Assembly (NCBI GenBank): GCA_025765615.1
Contig: JAIVFJ010000110.1
Span: 153,224 to 217,223 of the forward strand
DNA from: Zopfochytrium polystomum
Taxonomy: Eukaryota; Chytridiomycota; Chytridiomycetes; Chytridiales; Chytridiaceae
Direction of reading: 5' to 3'
Length of the DNA: 64,000 bases
Below the pieces are notes generated by a model, which was not told the origin of the DNA, made no database searches, and saw only the letters and a list, made by a program, of their open reading frames with translations. How positions within the stretch are numbered: position 1 is the stretch's first letter; each line of letters starts with the position of its first letter. Below are positions 55,970 through 64,000 of this stretch, piece after piece. A program made the position numbers and the translations under genes.

Positions 55970-58387
55970 GAAGCCTCAGCACCAGCCACTGCCGATGCGC
56001 CGGAGACCTTTCCGCCCAGCGACGCAAGGGGCAGTGGGCCCAGCGACCTGGAGAATTTGCCCAGGTCCAGCGCAGAGGCTCATCAGCAGGCGGGTTGGGA
56101 TGGTGAGGGCCCCGCTTGGGGGGGCCCTGCGTCGCCGGACGTCTCAAGTTCTCTATCCGCAAGGGGTATTGACAGGCCCAGTGGTGAAGTGGACCCCGCC
56201 ACATCAGGCGAAGTGCTACCTGCTGACAGCGCCCCTGTTGTGCAAGATGTGCTGTTTGCGTGTGAGCCTGACGAGGACTTAGACGATAACGATATCCAGT
56301 CAGTCTACGAGTCTGACACTGACGATGAAGACAGACTCCTTTATGCCTTCAACGTCAACTCCAACTCAATCAAAGTATCCCCAGACACATACAAGGATCC
56401 ACTGACGCACAAGGAGGCCATGGCATCGCCTCATGCAGAGCAGTGGAAGGAGGCCGAAGAGTACGAGCTGGATATGCTTCGCAAGATGGGAGTCTTTGTG
56501 GAGTCCCCAGCTCCGCCTGACACCAACATTGTCAGCTGCAAGTGGGTCTACAAGCTCAAGTTCAAACCGGACGGCACCGTTGAGAGGTTCCTTGCTCGAC
56601 TTGTTGCTCGTGGATTCACCCAGCAGCCTGGCGTCGACTTCACCCTCACTTACTCGCCAGTTATTAGAGGCAACACACTTCGTTGGATGATTGCCCTCAG
56701 CACCCTGTACGGCTGGGACATGGAGATGATCGACATCTCCTCAGCCTACCTATACGGGATCCAAGACATACCAATCTACATGGCACCACCACCTGGCGTA
56801 TCGATCTCCCCTGGACTAGTGTGGCTACTGCTGAAGGGTCTCTATCGGCTGAAGCAATCAGGACGGACTTGGTATCGGCGTCTAGCCCTCCACCTTCGGT
56901 CAAAAGGTTTTGCTCAGAGCTGGGCAGACCCCTGCCTCTTCTGGCGCCGGACCAAGTGTGGGCTCTGCTTCATTCTGGCGTACGTCGACGACCTTCCACT
57001 CTTTGGCCACACTGCTGCCATCAAGGAGGCTGTTGTGGACCTCAAGACGGAGTTCAAGCTTCGAGAGCTGGGAAAGCTCAGCTACATTCTCTCAATGGAA
57101 GTCATTCGTGGTTCAAACTTCACAATTCTCCATCAGACTAACTTCCTCTGGAACTTCCTCTCGCGTTTTGAGGCTAAGTACGGACCTGTAACGCCTCGCA
57201 ACGCACCACTCAAGGTAACAGCCAAGCTCACCCCTTGCGACTGGCACTCCACCGACCCAAGTGAGGAGAGCGTCGACAGCACTGAGTACCTCCATGTGAT
57301 TGGCAGCCTTAACTACGCTGCAACGTCAACAAGACCAGACCTGGCACTCAGTGTCAGCTTGCTTGGTTCCTTTGCTCAAGACCCATGCATCCGGCACTGG
57401 CACGAGCTACTCGACGTTGTGGGGTATGTCAAGGCCACCTCCACAGTTGGACTTCGCTACAGCTCAGACAGGAACAACCAAGTTGTTGGTTATGCTGATG
57501 CATCGTACAACTCCCGCCATGACTCTCGCTCACAGATAGCATACCTGGTGCTATTAGCAGGGGGAGCCATAGCATGGAAATCAACAAGATCAGCAACTGT
57601 CCCAACCTCATCCACAGCAGCAGAGTACATTGCACTCAGTGAGCTTGGTCGGGAACTTGAGGCCATCAACAACCTGCACCTATCAATCCAGCATCCCCTC
57701 AAGCTACCGATCATTGCCTACGAGGACAACACACCATCCACATGACAGTTAACGACCTTCACACCGATCGCTCCAAGCACATCCGCCTTCGGTACCACCA
57801 CATTCGGTCACTTGTTGAGGAGGGACTTGTGCAAGTTGAGTATGTCTACTCAATGGACCAGCTTGCAGACCTCCTCACCAAGCCACATGGACGCGATATG
57901 GTCTATGAGGGCCAGACTCTACTTGGACTGGTTGACTCAACTGAGAATCCAAGACGATACATGCAACGTCACAAGAAAATCCTAGATACAAGATCAAAAC
58001 GACGTGAGGAACATATTTGGCAAAAGAGTATCAAGAAGAAGGAACGCAAGAACTTGGACCACACTGTGGCGTGGAAGGCACGGCTGGCGCGCCAAGGGAA
58101 ATCAGCAGGATAGGCCCAACAGGGAGGGGGAGGGCACTGGACAAACTTTTCTTTACTTTTTGCCTTACTCGGCTCTTCATGTATTTTCTATTCCTACCCT
58201 TTTGAAGTTCACTCCTCAGCAGTATTTTCCCAGATATTTTCACTTCCTTTCCCTGCCACGGTTTTCCCAGATCGGCCAATTGATTTGGGTTTTTCATCCG
58301 AGCAGGGGCTTCAAGCACTCTTCCCCAGTTTCTTACCTCTGGAGGGTTTTGTTTGAAGTCTAGGAAGGGCGCGTGTGGAAGGGGGAG

Positions 58388-58522
58388 TGTTGGAATATGC
58401 CCCCGCGAAAAAAAAAAGAAAAAAAAGAGAAGTTGATCACAGACCTGACTTGTCACGCCCTCCTGCTCTCGCAACCCTCTCGTTCGCCTTCCACCACCAC
58501 CGTCGACTGCCAGATTTCAACA
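58388..58522 (+). repeat. 3' LTR of the Copia element
   Basis: 135 bp, almost the same as the 5' LTR, followed by the GAAAC target duplication. Confidence 0.93.
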
Positions 58523-58641
58523 GAAACCACCCCAAACTCACTTGGAAAACCAAAGTTATCTGGCAAGAGCTGGCGCTGAAAAAAAAGGACTGACGTCGCT
58601 GGGTGGGTCAGGTAAATTTTTCCCATATTTATTTTCTTACA

Positions 58642-58696
58642 CAGACAGACAGACCAACAGACAGACAGACAGACAGACAGACCAACAGACAGACCA

Positions 58697-58775
<79 letters not shown>

Positions 58776-58812
58776 GGCAGACAGTCAGCCCAACAGGCAG
58801 GCAGAGCCAAAA

Positions 58813-58845
<33 letters not shown>

Positions 58846-58846
58846 G
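58642..58846. repeat. (CAGA)n and (CA)n microsatellites
   Basis: About 150 bp of CAGA units with CCAA interruptions, then (CA)n at 58812-58843. They lie directly upstream of the hydrolase start codon. Confidence 0.95.
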
Positions 58847-58858
58847 CTTCAACCATCA

Positions 58859-59053
58859 ATGATCTGGACAGCACCGGGGTCGGCCGAAGCAGGGAGCGCG
58901 CCAAAGGCAGCGGCTGCTGCTGCTGCCGTCGCCGCCGCCGTGCAAGACGACGACGCGGAGGGACTCTTCGCGGTCGAAGAAATCCTCGACGTGCCGTATC
59001 ACACGACCCGGCGGACATCCAACCCTGCCTTCCAGGCCGTCGACATCTTCTTG

Positions 59054-59091
<38 letters not shown>

Positions 59092-60355
59092 CTCGTCGTC
59101 GGTGCCGTCGTCCACCCCCCCTGCATCAGCATCGGCATCCGAACCACGTGCACCACCACCACCACCACCGCCCAGCAGCGACGCCGCCATCGTTCCAGCC
59201 CTCTTCGTCTTTGTGCACGGCGGGGCGTGGCGCTCCAACAGTCGCGGCCTGTTTTCAAAGCTGGGTCGCCGCTTCGCAGCCATGGGCCTGGCAACCGCCG
59301 TCGTGGGTTACCGGCTGTCCATCATCCCTGACACGGCCTCTGCTGAGGACACTTCCGAGGCGCCCGGCTCAAATGACGCGGGGGTCAATGCAGCAGCAGC
59401 AGCTGCTGCTGAGCCCTCCGTTCGGCATCCCGAGCACATCAAGGACGTGGCCGCGGCCCTGTCCTTTCTCCTGCACATGGTGCTCTGCCCGCCTGGCCTC
59501 TCTCTGAAGCACTTTCCCCACACGCTCGCGTCGACGCTCGCCGCCTTTTTCCGCTGGCGGAGCGGCTTCGTCGTTCAGCCCAAAGTCTTTGTCGGTGGCC
59601 ACTCTGTCGGGGCGTTGATGGCAGAGCTCCTTGCCCTCGACACGCCTTTCCTTCCCGACGCCCTCGCCGCGTCGCACTCGTACATCTCGACCGTCATCCA
59701 GCGAACCGCCCTGCACTCGCGCTCCGACTCCGATTCGGACTCGGACTCGGAATCCCTCTCCGCGCCGGCGACTCCGCCGCAACAGCTGTCGGCGACGACG
59801 ACGACCTCGCTGGCGCAACAGCAGGCGCAGCTGCCGGCGTCGTCGTCGTCCTCTCCGCCGACGCTTGCGGGCCGTTTCGTCCCGACGGCCGCCTCGATCG
59901 CGCCGTTGACGGCGCTCAATGTCCTTGCGGCGGCGGCCAAGATGGGCATCGTCAAGGGTTTCGTTGGCCTGCAAGGCATCTACGACGTGCGCGCCCTCGT
60001 CGAGTCGCACCCGACCTACGAGGACTGGTTCGTCCGCCCCGCCCTCGGTCCGGCGACTCCGCCCGACGAGGACCCGACCGCGTCCACGTGGGCTGCAGCC
60101 TCCCCCGTCCGATACGCGCGTCTCGCCCCGGGCCTTGAGCACGCTGCCCACCTCATCGTTCACAGCCCCGAAGACGAACTCGTCGAGGTCGACCAGTCGC
60201 TCGCGTGGGCGAGGCGCCTCTCCGAGCTGGGTGCGACCCAGGTCGAGGTGGTTGACGACGCGGCGCGGATCGGCGGCAGCCACGACGGCATGTTGGAGAA
60301 GAGAGAGTTTTTCGAGTTGGTAAAGGCTTGGATTGCGAAGCAGGTTTCGGTCTGA
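58859..60355 (+). CDS. Alpha/beta hydrolase (esterase/lipase, formamidase-like)
   Basis: Single exon of 498 residues. The fold is shown by the oxyanion motif FVFVHGGAWRSN (about residue 117), the strand TAVVGYRLS, the DVAAALSFL helix, the nucleophile elbow VGGHSVGA (Ser near residue 248), an Asp in VHSPEDELVEV (about 435) and a His in GSHDGML (about 474). These form a complete Ser-Asp-His triad in the right order. HGGAW and the DVA helix resemble kynurenine formamidases and isoprenylcysteine methylesterases; I cannot choose between them. Poly-Ser and Pro runs near residues 66-100 and an Asp-Ser repeat plus Gln/Ser insert (about 283-330) make it longer than relatives. GC-rich with strong third-position C/G. 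The start was chosen as the first ATG after the CA microsatellite. Confidence 0.8.
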
Positions 60356-60979
60356 AATATGACTCGCCCCGCGCGCTGCGCCTCTTCTCCGTCTCTCTTA
60401 GTTCGACTGTCACTCATTCGCTCACTTTTGCTGGCCATTTCTTTTTCTTCCTGTTTTCCGACTTCTTGTATGCCTCCTCCCACTCTCGTGGCTCCGCGAT
60501 AAACATCGTTTAGCTTTGCGCCCCGAGTGCAGCGATGAAGTTTTTTGGTGCTTTTTGTTGTTGTTTTTTTTTTTTTTTGGCCTCCTTTCTTGGTTCTGTG
60601 TGGGATATCGGTGCGAGCAAAGCAAAATACAACGCTCCTTATAGTCTGCTCAACCTATCGGTTCTGGAATAGTGGGAACGAAGGCTGTGGGCGCAGCCTC
60701 ATGCTTTGTATTTGGAGCACAAAAAGGAAAAAACCTCCCAGTCGAAAAAAAACAAGAAAATGAATAACAGGAAGGTCTAAAGTCCCGGACCCCCCCTTGG
60801 TGTTAATATCAACATCACTTTTTTCTCCATTATGTCGTCCGGAAAATGGCCGGCAGCGGCAGCGGCGGGCCAGTGGGGCGGGGTGGGTATTAGAAGCCAA
60901 TATCTTGTTTGTTTGCTTGCTTGTTTACGTGTTTAGTTTCCTTTTTTTCGCCGGTCCCGGTCCCGGTGGTGCATATTCT
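60356..60979. other. Intergenic region between convergent genes
   Basis: T-rich 3' flank (T-run at 60567-60580) followed by a G-rich patch at 60845-60890. No gene recognised. Confidence 0.55.
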
Positions 60980-61495
60980 TCACTGAGCGTTGGAGCAAAA
61001 CGGCACGCGGTTCTGAATCAGCACGCCAATTTTTGCGAGGTCGCCCGCCGAGTCGGTGACGCGAGCGGCCTGCGACTGCGAGGTCACGACGTCGAGGTTC
61101 GCCCTGTTGACCAAGGTCGACAGCACGGCCATGTACGGGTCCGCGTGGGCGATGTGTGCCTGCGAGTTCTGGATTTGGCTGAGCGCCGCGGCGTTCCCCG
61201 GCGCCGTGCACCCGCCGTCGTTCAGGTTCGCCAGCGCCTGCGCCGTCAGCGTCTTCCACGACGCCAGCGCCGCAGACGCCGTCGCGGCGTCCTTGACCAG
61301 GTTCGCCTTGTTCACCGTCGGCGCGGCCAGGTCGGCCGCGATCACTTGCGCCGCGGCGGAGTAGGCGTTGCCCGCGGCGACCAGCTGCGTCACGGTCGAC
61401 TTGAAGGTGGCGAAGGTGGTTGCGGCGGAGGCTGGGCCGACGGCGGCTGTGGCGAGGAGCGCGGCGAGGGCGGTGAGGAGGGATGGGAGTTGCAT
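60980..61495 (-). CDS. Small secreted Ala-rich protein
   Basis: 171 residues. The N-terminus is a classic signal peptide (MQLPSLLTALAALLATAAVG, cleavage probably after PASA). The mature part is almost all alpha-helical in composition, with heptad-like Ala/Leu/Val spacing (FKSTVTQLVAAGNAYSAAA, AATASAALASWKTLTAQALA). Two cysteines (GGCTAP and the C-terminal VPFCSNAQ) could form one disulphide. Length and helical pattern recall the fungal hydrophobic-surface-binding HsbA group, but I see no decisive motif. It is GC-rich with biased third positions, which supports real coding. The promoter side carries a TATATATA (61550-61557) and a (GA)n tract. Confidence 0.7.
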   Translation of the reverse strand: MQLPSLLTALAALLATAAVGPASAATTFATFKSTVTQLVAAGNAYSAAAQVIAADLAAPTVNKANLVKDAATASAALASWKTLTAQALANLNDGGCTAPGNAAALSQIQNSQAHIAHADPYMAVLSTLVNRANLDVVTSQSQAARVTDSAGDLAKIGVLIQNRVPFCSNAQ

Positions 61496-61548
61496 TTTTG
61501 CTATTGGAGTAGAGGGTTTTCTGGAGAAGAGGGCAAGGAATGGGCGCA

Positions 61549-61708
<160 letters not shown>

Positions 61709-62620
61709 GTTTCCCTTGCGCGGCGCTTGTCTTCTCAGAGATGCCCAGATTTCCTTTTGTCCTTTTTCGGCGGCTGCTGCACTGTTCTTCAAGCGAAACC
61801 TGATCATGCGGCGCATCTCTGCCGCTCATGCGGCCAGAACGAACAAGGCCAAAAGAGGAAGGGGGATGGAGGCACATTTTGCTTGGATCGCATTTGTCCC
61901 GCACTCGATTGAGTTCCGCCAACTTTCACTCTGTCTGTCTGTCTGTCTTGTCAGCCTGCCTGCCAGTCCCTCGCACCCCCTTCCTTCCTCGATCCCCTCC
62001 ACGATCGCTTTGTTTTGTCCAACTTTTCTGGCGAATTCTGCGGGTCGGACGCGGCCAGCAACTGACTGACCCTTGCATTTAAAAAAAACACGACAAATCC
62101 GCCCGGGGAGACAAATTGGGGGCGGAGCCATGCGGCCGAACCTTTCATGATTGATTGTTCCAGCGGTCAAAAAATAAAAAAATTTTCCCTTGCAAACATT
62201 GATATGCAGCAGCTTCATGACGTGTCAGGTTCCCAAGGGACCAGACGGGGGTATGCTACATACTGCGCACGCTATCTCTTCACATAGTTCGTCGGTGCAA
62301 CGAGTAATGTCCAGATTTTAGTGTTTTGGGGTAATTAAGATTTTGCGACGTTGACGGGGTTCAAACCATATTACGTTCTCTTCTCCCTGCTGTGCTATTT
62401 GGGAGCGTTGAGCACGAGGCTCTGCTTTTCCGTTGATTGTGTTTCGTTGAAGTGACAACTAAGTTTTGGAGTCAGCACGCTAGTAGCGGGAAAACTCCTT
62501 AATTTTTGGGCACGAATTTGCATCGTAAGTTATGTATGAGCCTTCTGGGTCATAGCGTCCAGTCAGTTCTCAGCTATTCGTTTTAACGACCCTGACTCTT
62601 ATCCGAGCGACTTCTTTCGT
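61709..62620. other. Intergenic region, no gene seen
   Basis: Short ORFs without domains. A B-box-like GGTTCAAACC at 62348-62357 has no matching tRNA fold. Confidence 0.45.
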
Positions 62621-62623
62621 CAA

Positions 62624-62663
62624 CGCCGACACACACACACACACACACACACAGCCACCACCT

Positions 62664-62746
<83 letters not shown>

Positions 62747-62748
62747 TC
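62624..62748. repeat. (CA)n and (CT)n microsatellites upstream of the bestrophin-like gene
   Basis: (CA)n at 62629-62652 then (CT)n at 62665-62745, reading CT on the strand of the downstream gene. Confidence 0.95.
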
Positions 62749-63176
62749 TCGTGGTTTAGACAATGGCCGCCTCGCGAAGCCACCCAGCCGGCGAGACAAA
62801 AAACCGAAAAGCAACAAAACAGACCGCGAAAAGCAAAACAAGCACAGTCCTCCCGCATGACCCCACACTCGTCTTCGCTGTCGTCGTCTGCTGTGTTCCG
62901 CGGCGCGCAAAGCGCACCGACCCCCGCCCGCAACTACTTTGCCGTCGCCACTGGCTGCACCGGCGCCCGTCTTGCGAAGCCTGATTACCAGCACAACCAC
63001 AACACGCCCACGTCTGTCGTCAATTACAGTCCCCACCAATGCTCCCACCCCCAACCCACCCCAACCCACCCCACCTTTCTTGCTACTGTGGCTCCCAACG
63101 CTCTTGCCGTCTCTGAAGAAACTGACATCAAATCATTCCTGCTCCACCCAATCCCTTTTCCCATTGACCTTTTCAT

Positions 63177-64000
63177 TTGTATGCAATGAATGATCCAGCG
63201 TCCTCCAATGCAATTTTCTCCCTTACGAGCAGCCACATGGACGACTCGTCGAACACAGTTGTCGACTTCTCTCGCCTCAACTCGAGTGGGGACTTGGATG
63301 GCAACGGCGAGGGCCCTGCTGTGGTAACGTTTGGCTTTAATGACGACGATCAAGCTTCACCCAGAATGGCGAAAACGTCAAGCGACGCCCTCCATAGCCG
63401 CGATGACATTCATATTCATATCCCGGGCCCCACAGGTGGAGGCGCCGGCGGTGGTACTATTGTAAACGGAAGAGTGGCTGCCGCAGCGGGCACTTACGCC
63501 TCTGGAGGTGGCCGTCAAGGTGGCTGGTTGAACCTGAGGTACCTGCTGGGACTAAGTACGAGGGCAAACGGGGAATCGATGGGGATAGGGAGAGAACCAG
63601 ACAGCAATATGGACGGCAAGCGGCGTTCGGGCCAGATTCCTTTGCGGGGCGATTCCCCCGTGCCAGCCGCCTCTTCGCATGCACACTATCGTTCAGCGTC
63701 GTCTTCGGGCAATCGAGGCGAGGTGAGACCTGAGCTATGTTGTATGTTGGGGGGCCATTGTCTTGCCAGCCCACCCCTGCCTTTCTGTTTGCTTCCCGTG
63801 GTTTGTCTTTCGCGTCGCCGGCTGAACCACAACCCCGATTGAACAATCCGAACCTGCACGCAGATTCGTTACCGCGTCCAGTCGCAAAAGGTCAAGAACA
63901 AAGCGTCCGAGCACTGGCGCGATATCATTCGCATTGATGCGTCCGTGATACCTTCAGTCCTTCCGCCCACGCTGATGTTGAGTGCCTGGTCCGCTCTAGT
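63177..64000 (+). CDS. Bestrophin-like anion channel, N-terminal part (runs off the window)
   Basis: Exon 63177-63722 joins in frame (phase 0) to 63864-64000 over a 141-bp intron (GTGAGA...ACGCAG). The first exon codes for a Ser/Gly-rich, probably cytosolic region. The second starts RYRVQSQKVKNKASEHWRDI and continues IIRIDASVIPSVLPPTLMLS, the typical beginning of bestrophin/UPF0187 chloride channels (W..i.r...Svi..vlp...). Such channels conduct chloride or bicarbonate across plasma or organelle membranes. The first ATGs are at 63177 and 63186. An upstream open frame (62857-63189) could be an additional 5' exon, so the start is uncertain. The pore region is beyond the window. Confidence 0.65.

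Larger units (their letters stand above)
53538..58113 (+). pseudogene. Copia pol: protease, integrase, RT, RNase H (broken)
   Basis: Protease has IVVDTGCPRTILKD (53667-53708). After a shift near 53877 come the pre-integrase finger (RLHRALGHIGFQRL, CQTCVAAKM) and, past the nested LTR, the integrase DDE core: Asp in LNVDVNS, Asp in IQLDRGKE, Glu in NSVAERHIQT. Two AT-hook-like motifs (KKRGRPRKP at 55605-55631, RKPGRPKKHP near 55800) follow, split from integrase by a TGA at 55599. After an intron-like gap (55836-55969), RT has SCKWVYKLKFKPDG, ARLVARGFTQQ and AYVDDLPLFG. RNase H has YADASYNSRHDSRSQIAYL and AAEYIALSELGRELEA, with a shift near 57735 before DRSKHIRLRYHHIRSL. The coding end is at 58113. 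Confidence 0.88.
51714..58522 (+). mobile_element. Full-length but decayed Copia retrotransposon with a nested solo LTR
   Basis: Short LTRs (51714-51846, 133 bp; 58388-58522, 135 bp) begin TGTTGGAATATGCC and end TTTCAACA. The element is flanked by GAAAC on both sides (51709-51713 and 58523-58527), a perfect 5-bp target duplication. The order gag, protease, integrase, RT, RNase H is that of Copia/Pseudoviridae. The LTRs differ by two A-run length changes and one A/G substitution. Coding is broken by in-frame stops at 52495, 53119 and 55599, shifts near 53877 and 57735, and the nested LTR at 54326-54678. A purine run (GAAGGGGGAG) abuts the 3' LTR. Confidence 0.95.

Noticed and set aside
58642..58800. 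Regular CAGA repeats that could look like a CRISPR array
   Set aside because: Pure tetranucleotide microsatellite with no unique spacers; the genome is eukaryotic.
59369..60283. 304-codon minus-strand ORF opposite the hydrolase
   Set aside because: Arg-rich antisense shadow of a GC-rich gene; the plus strand has a full catalytic triad.
62340..62365. GGTTCAAACC resembling a tRNA T loop
   Set aside because: No D-arm or acceptor stem found within 80 bp.

Overview
The window looks like nuclear DNA of a fungus, possibly an early-diverging (chytrid-type) one. Genes are split by short GT-AG introns (42-180 bp). They encode eukaryotic signalling and housekeeping families: an ArfGAP, an RGS protein, an F-box/LRR protein, the U5 snRNP protein Dim1, a DUF726 protein and a bestrophin-like channel. 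Several proteins are very rich in Ser, Pro, Gln and Ala. Chromodomain-bearing Gypsy and Copia retrotransposons fill the space between gene islands. The fungal placement is inference from family content and gene structure; no rRNA or marker gene is present to fix the species.

Layout. 604-3754 (+) PH/ArfGAP protein. 4.8-8.7 kb: a broken Myb/SANT-like gene entered by a Gypsy element (5761-8353). 9.5-14.1 kb (-): RGS-domain protein and F-box/LRR protein. 14.7-17.1 kb: repeats and a solo LTR. 17.2-26.7 kb (-): secreted S41-type protease and two low-complexity proteins. 27-37.2 kb: repeat-rich block with a decayed Copia copy holding a solo LTR, an unidentified 215-residue ORF and a decayed Gypsy fragment. 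38.7-41.4 kb (+): a membrane-anchored Ala/Gly-rich protein made from a chain of tiny phase-1 exons. 42.0-46.7 kb (-): DUF726/TMCO4-type protein. 47.9-48.5 kb (+): Dim1. 48.5-51.7 kb: inverted-orientation repeats. 51.7-58.5 kb: a complete but decayed Copia element with a nested solo LTR. 58.9-60.4 kb (+): alpha/beta hydrolase. 61.0-61.5 kb (-): small secreted protein. 63.2 kb to the end (+): start of a bestrophin-like channel.

The genes do not form an operon or cluster of related function. The connected stories are in the mobile DNA. One Gypsy family (five LTRs in the window) left perfect 5-bp target duplications at all four insertion sites, landed twice inside Copia elements, and carries in its LTR a long array of heat-shock-element pentamers on a 5-bp register. 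The Copia element shows a textbook -1 frameshift heptamer at the gag/pol border, AT-hooks after integrase, and an intron-like, frame-preserving interruption in pol. Strand-biased CT microsatellites sit just upstream of several host genes.
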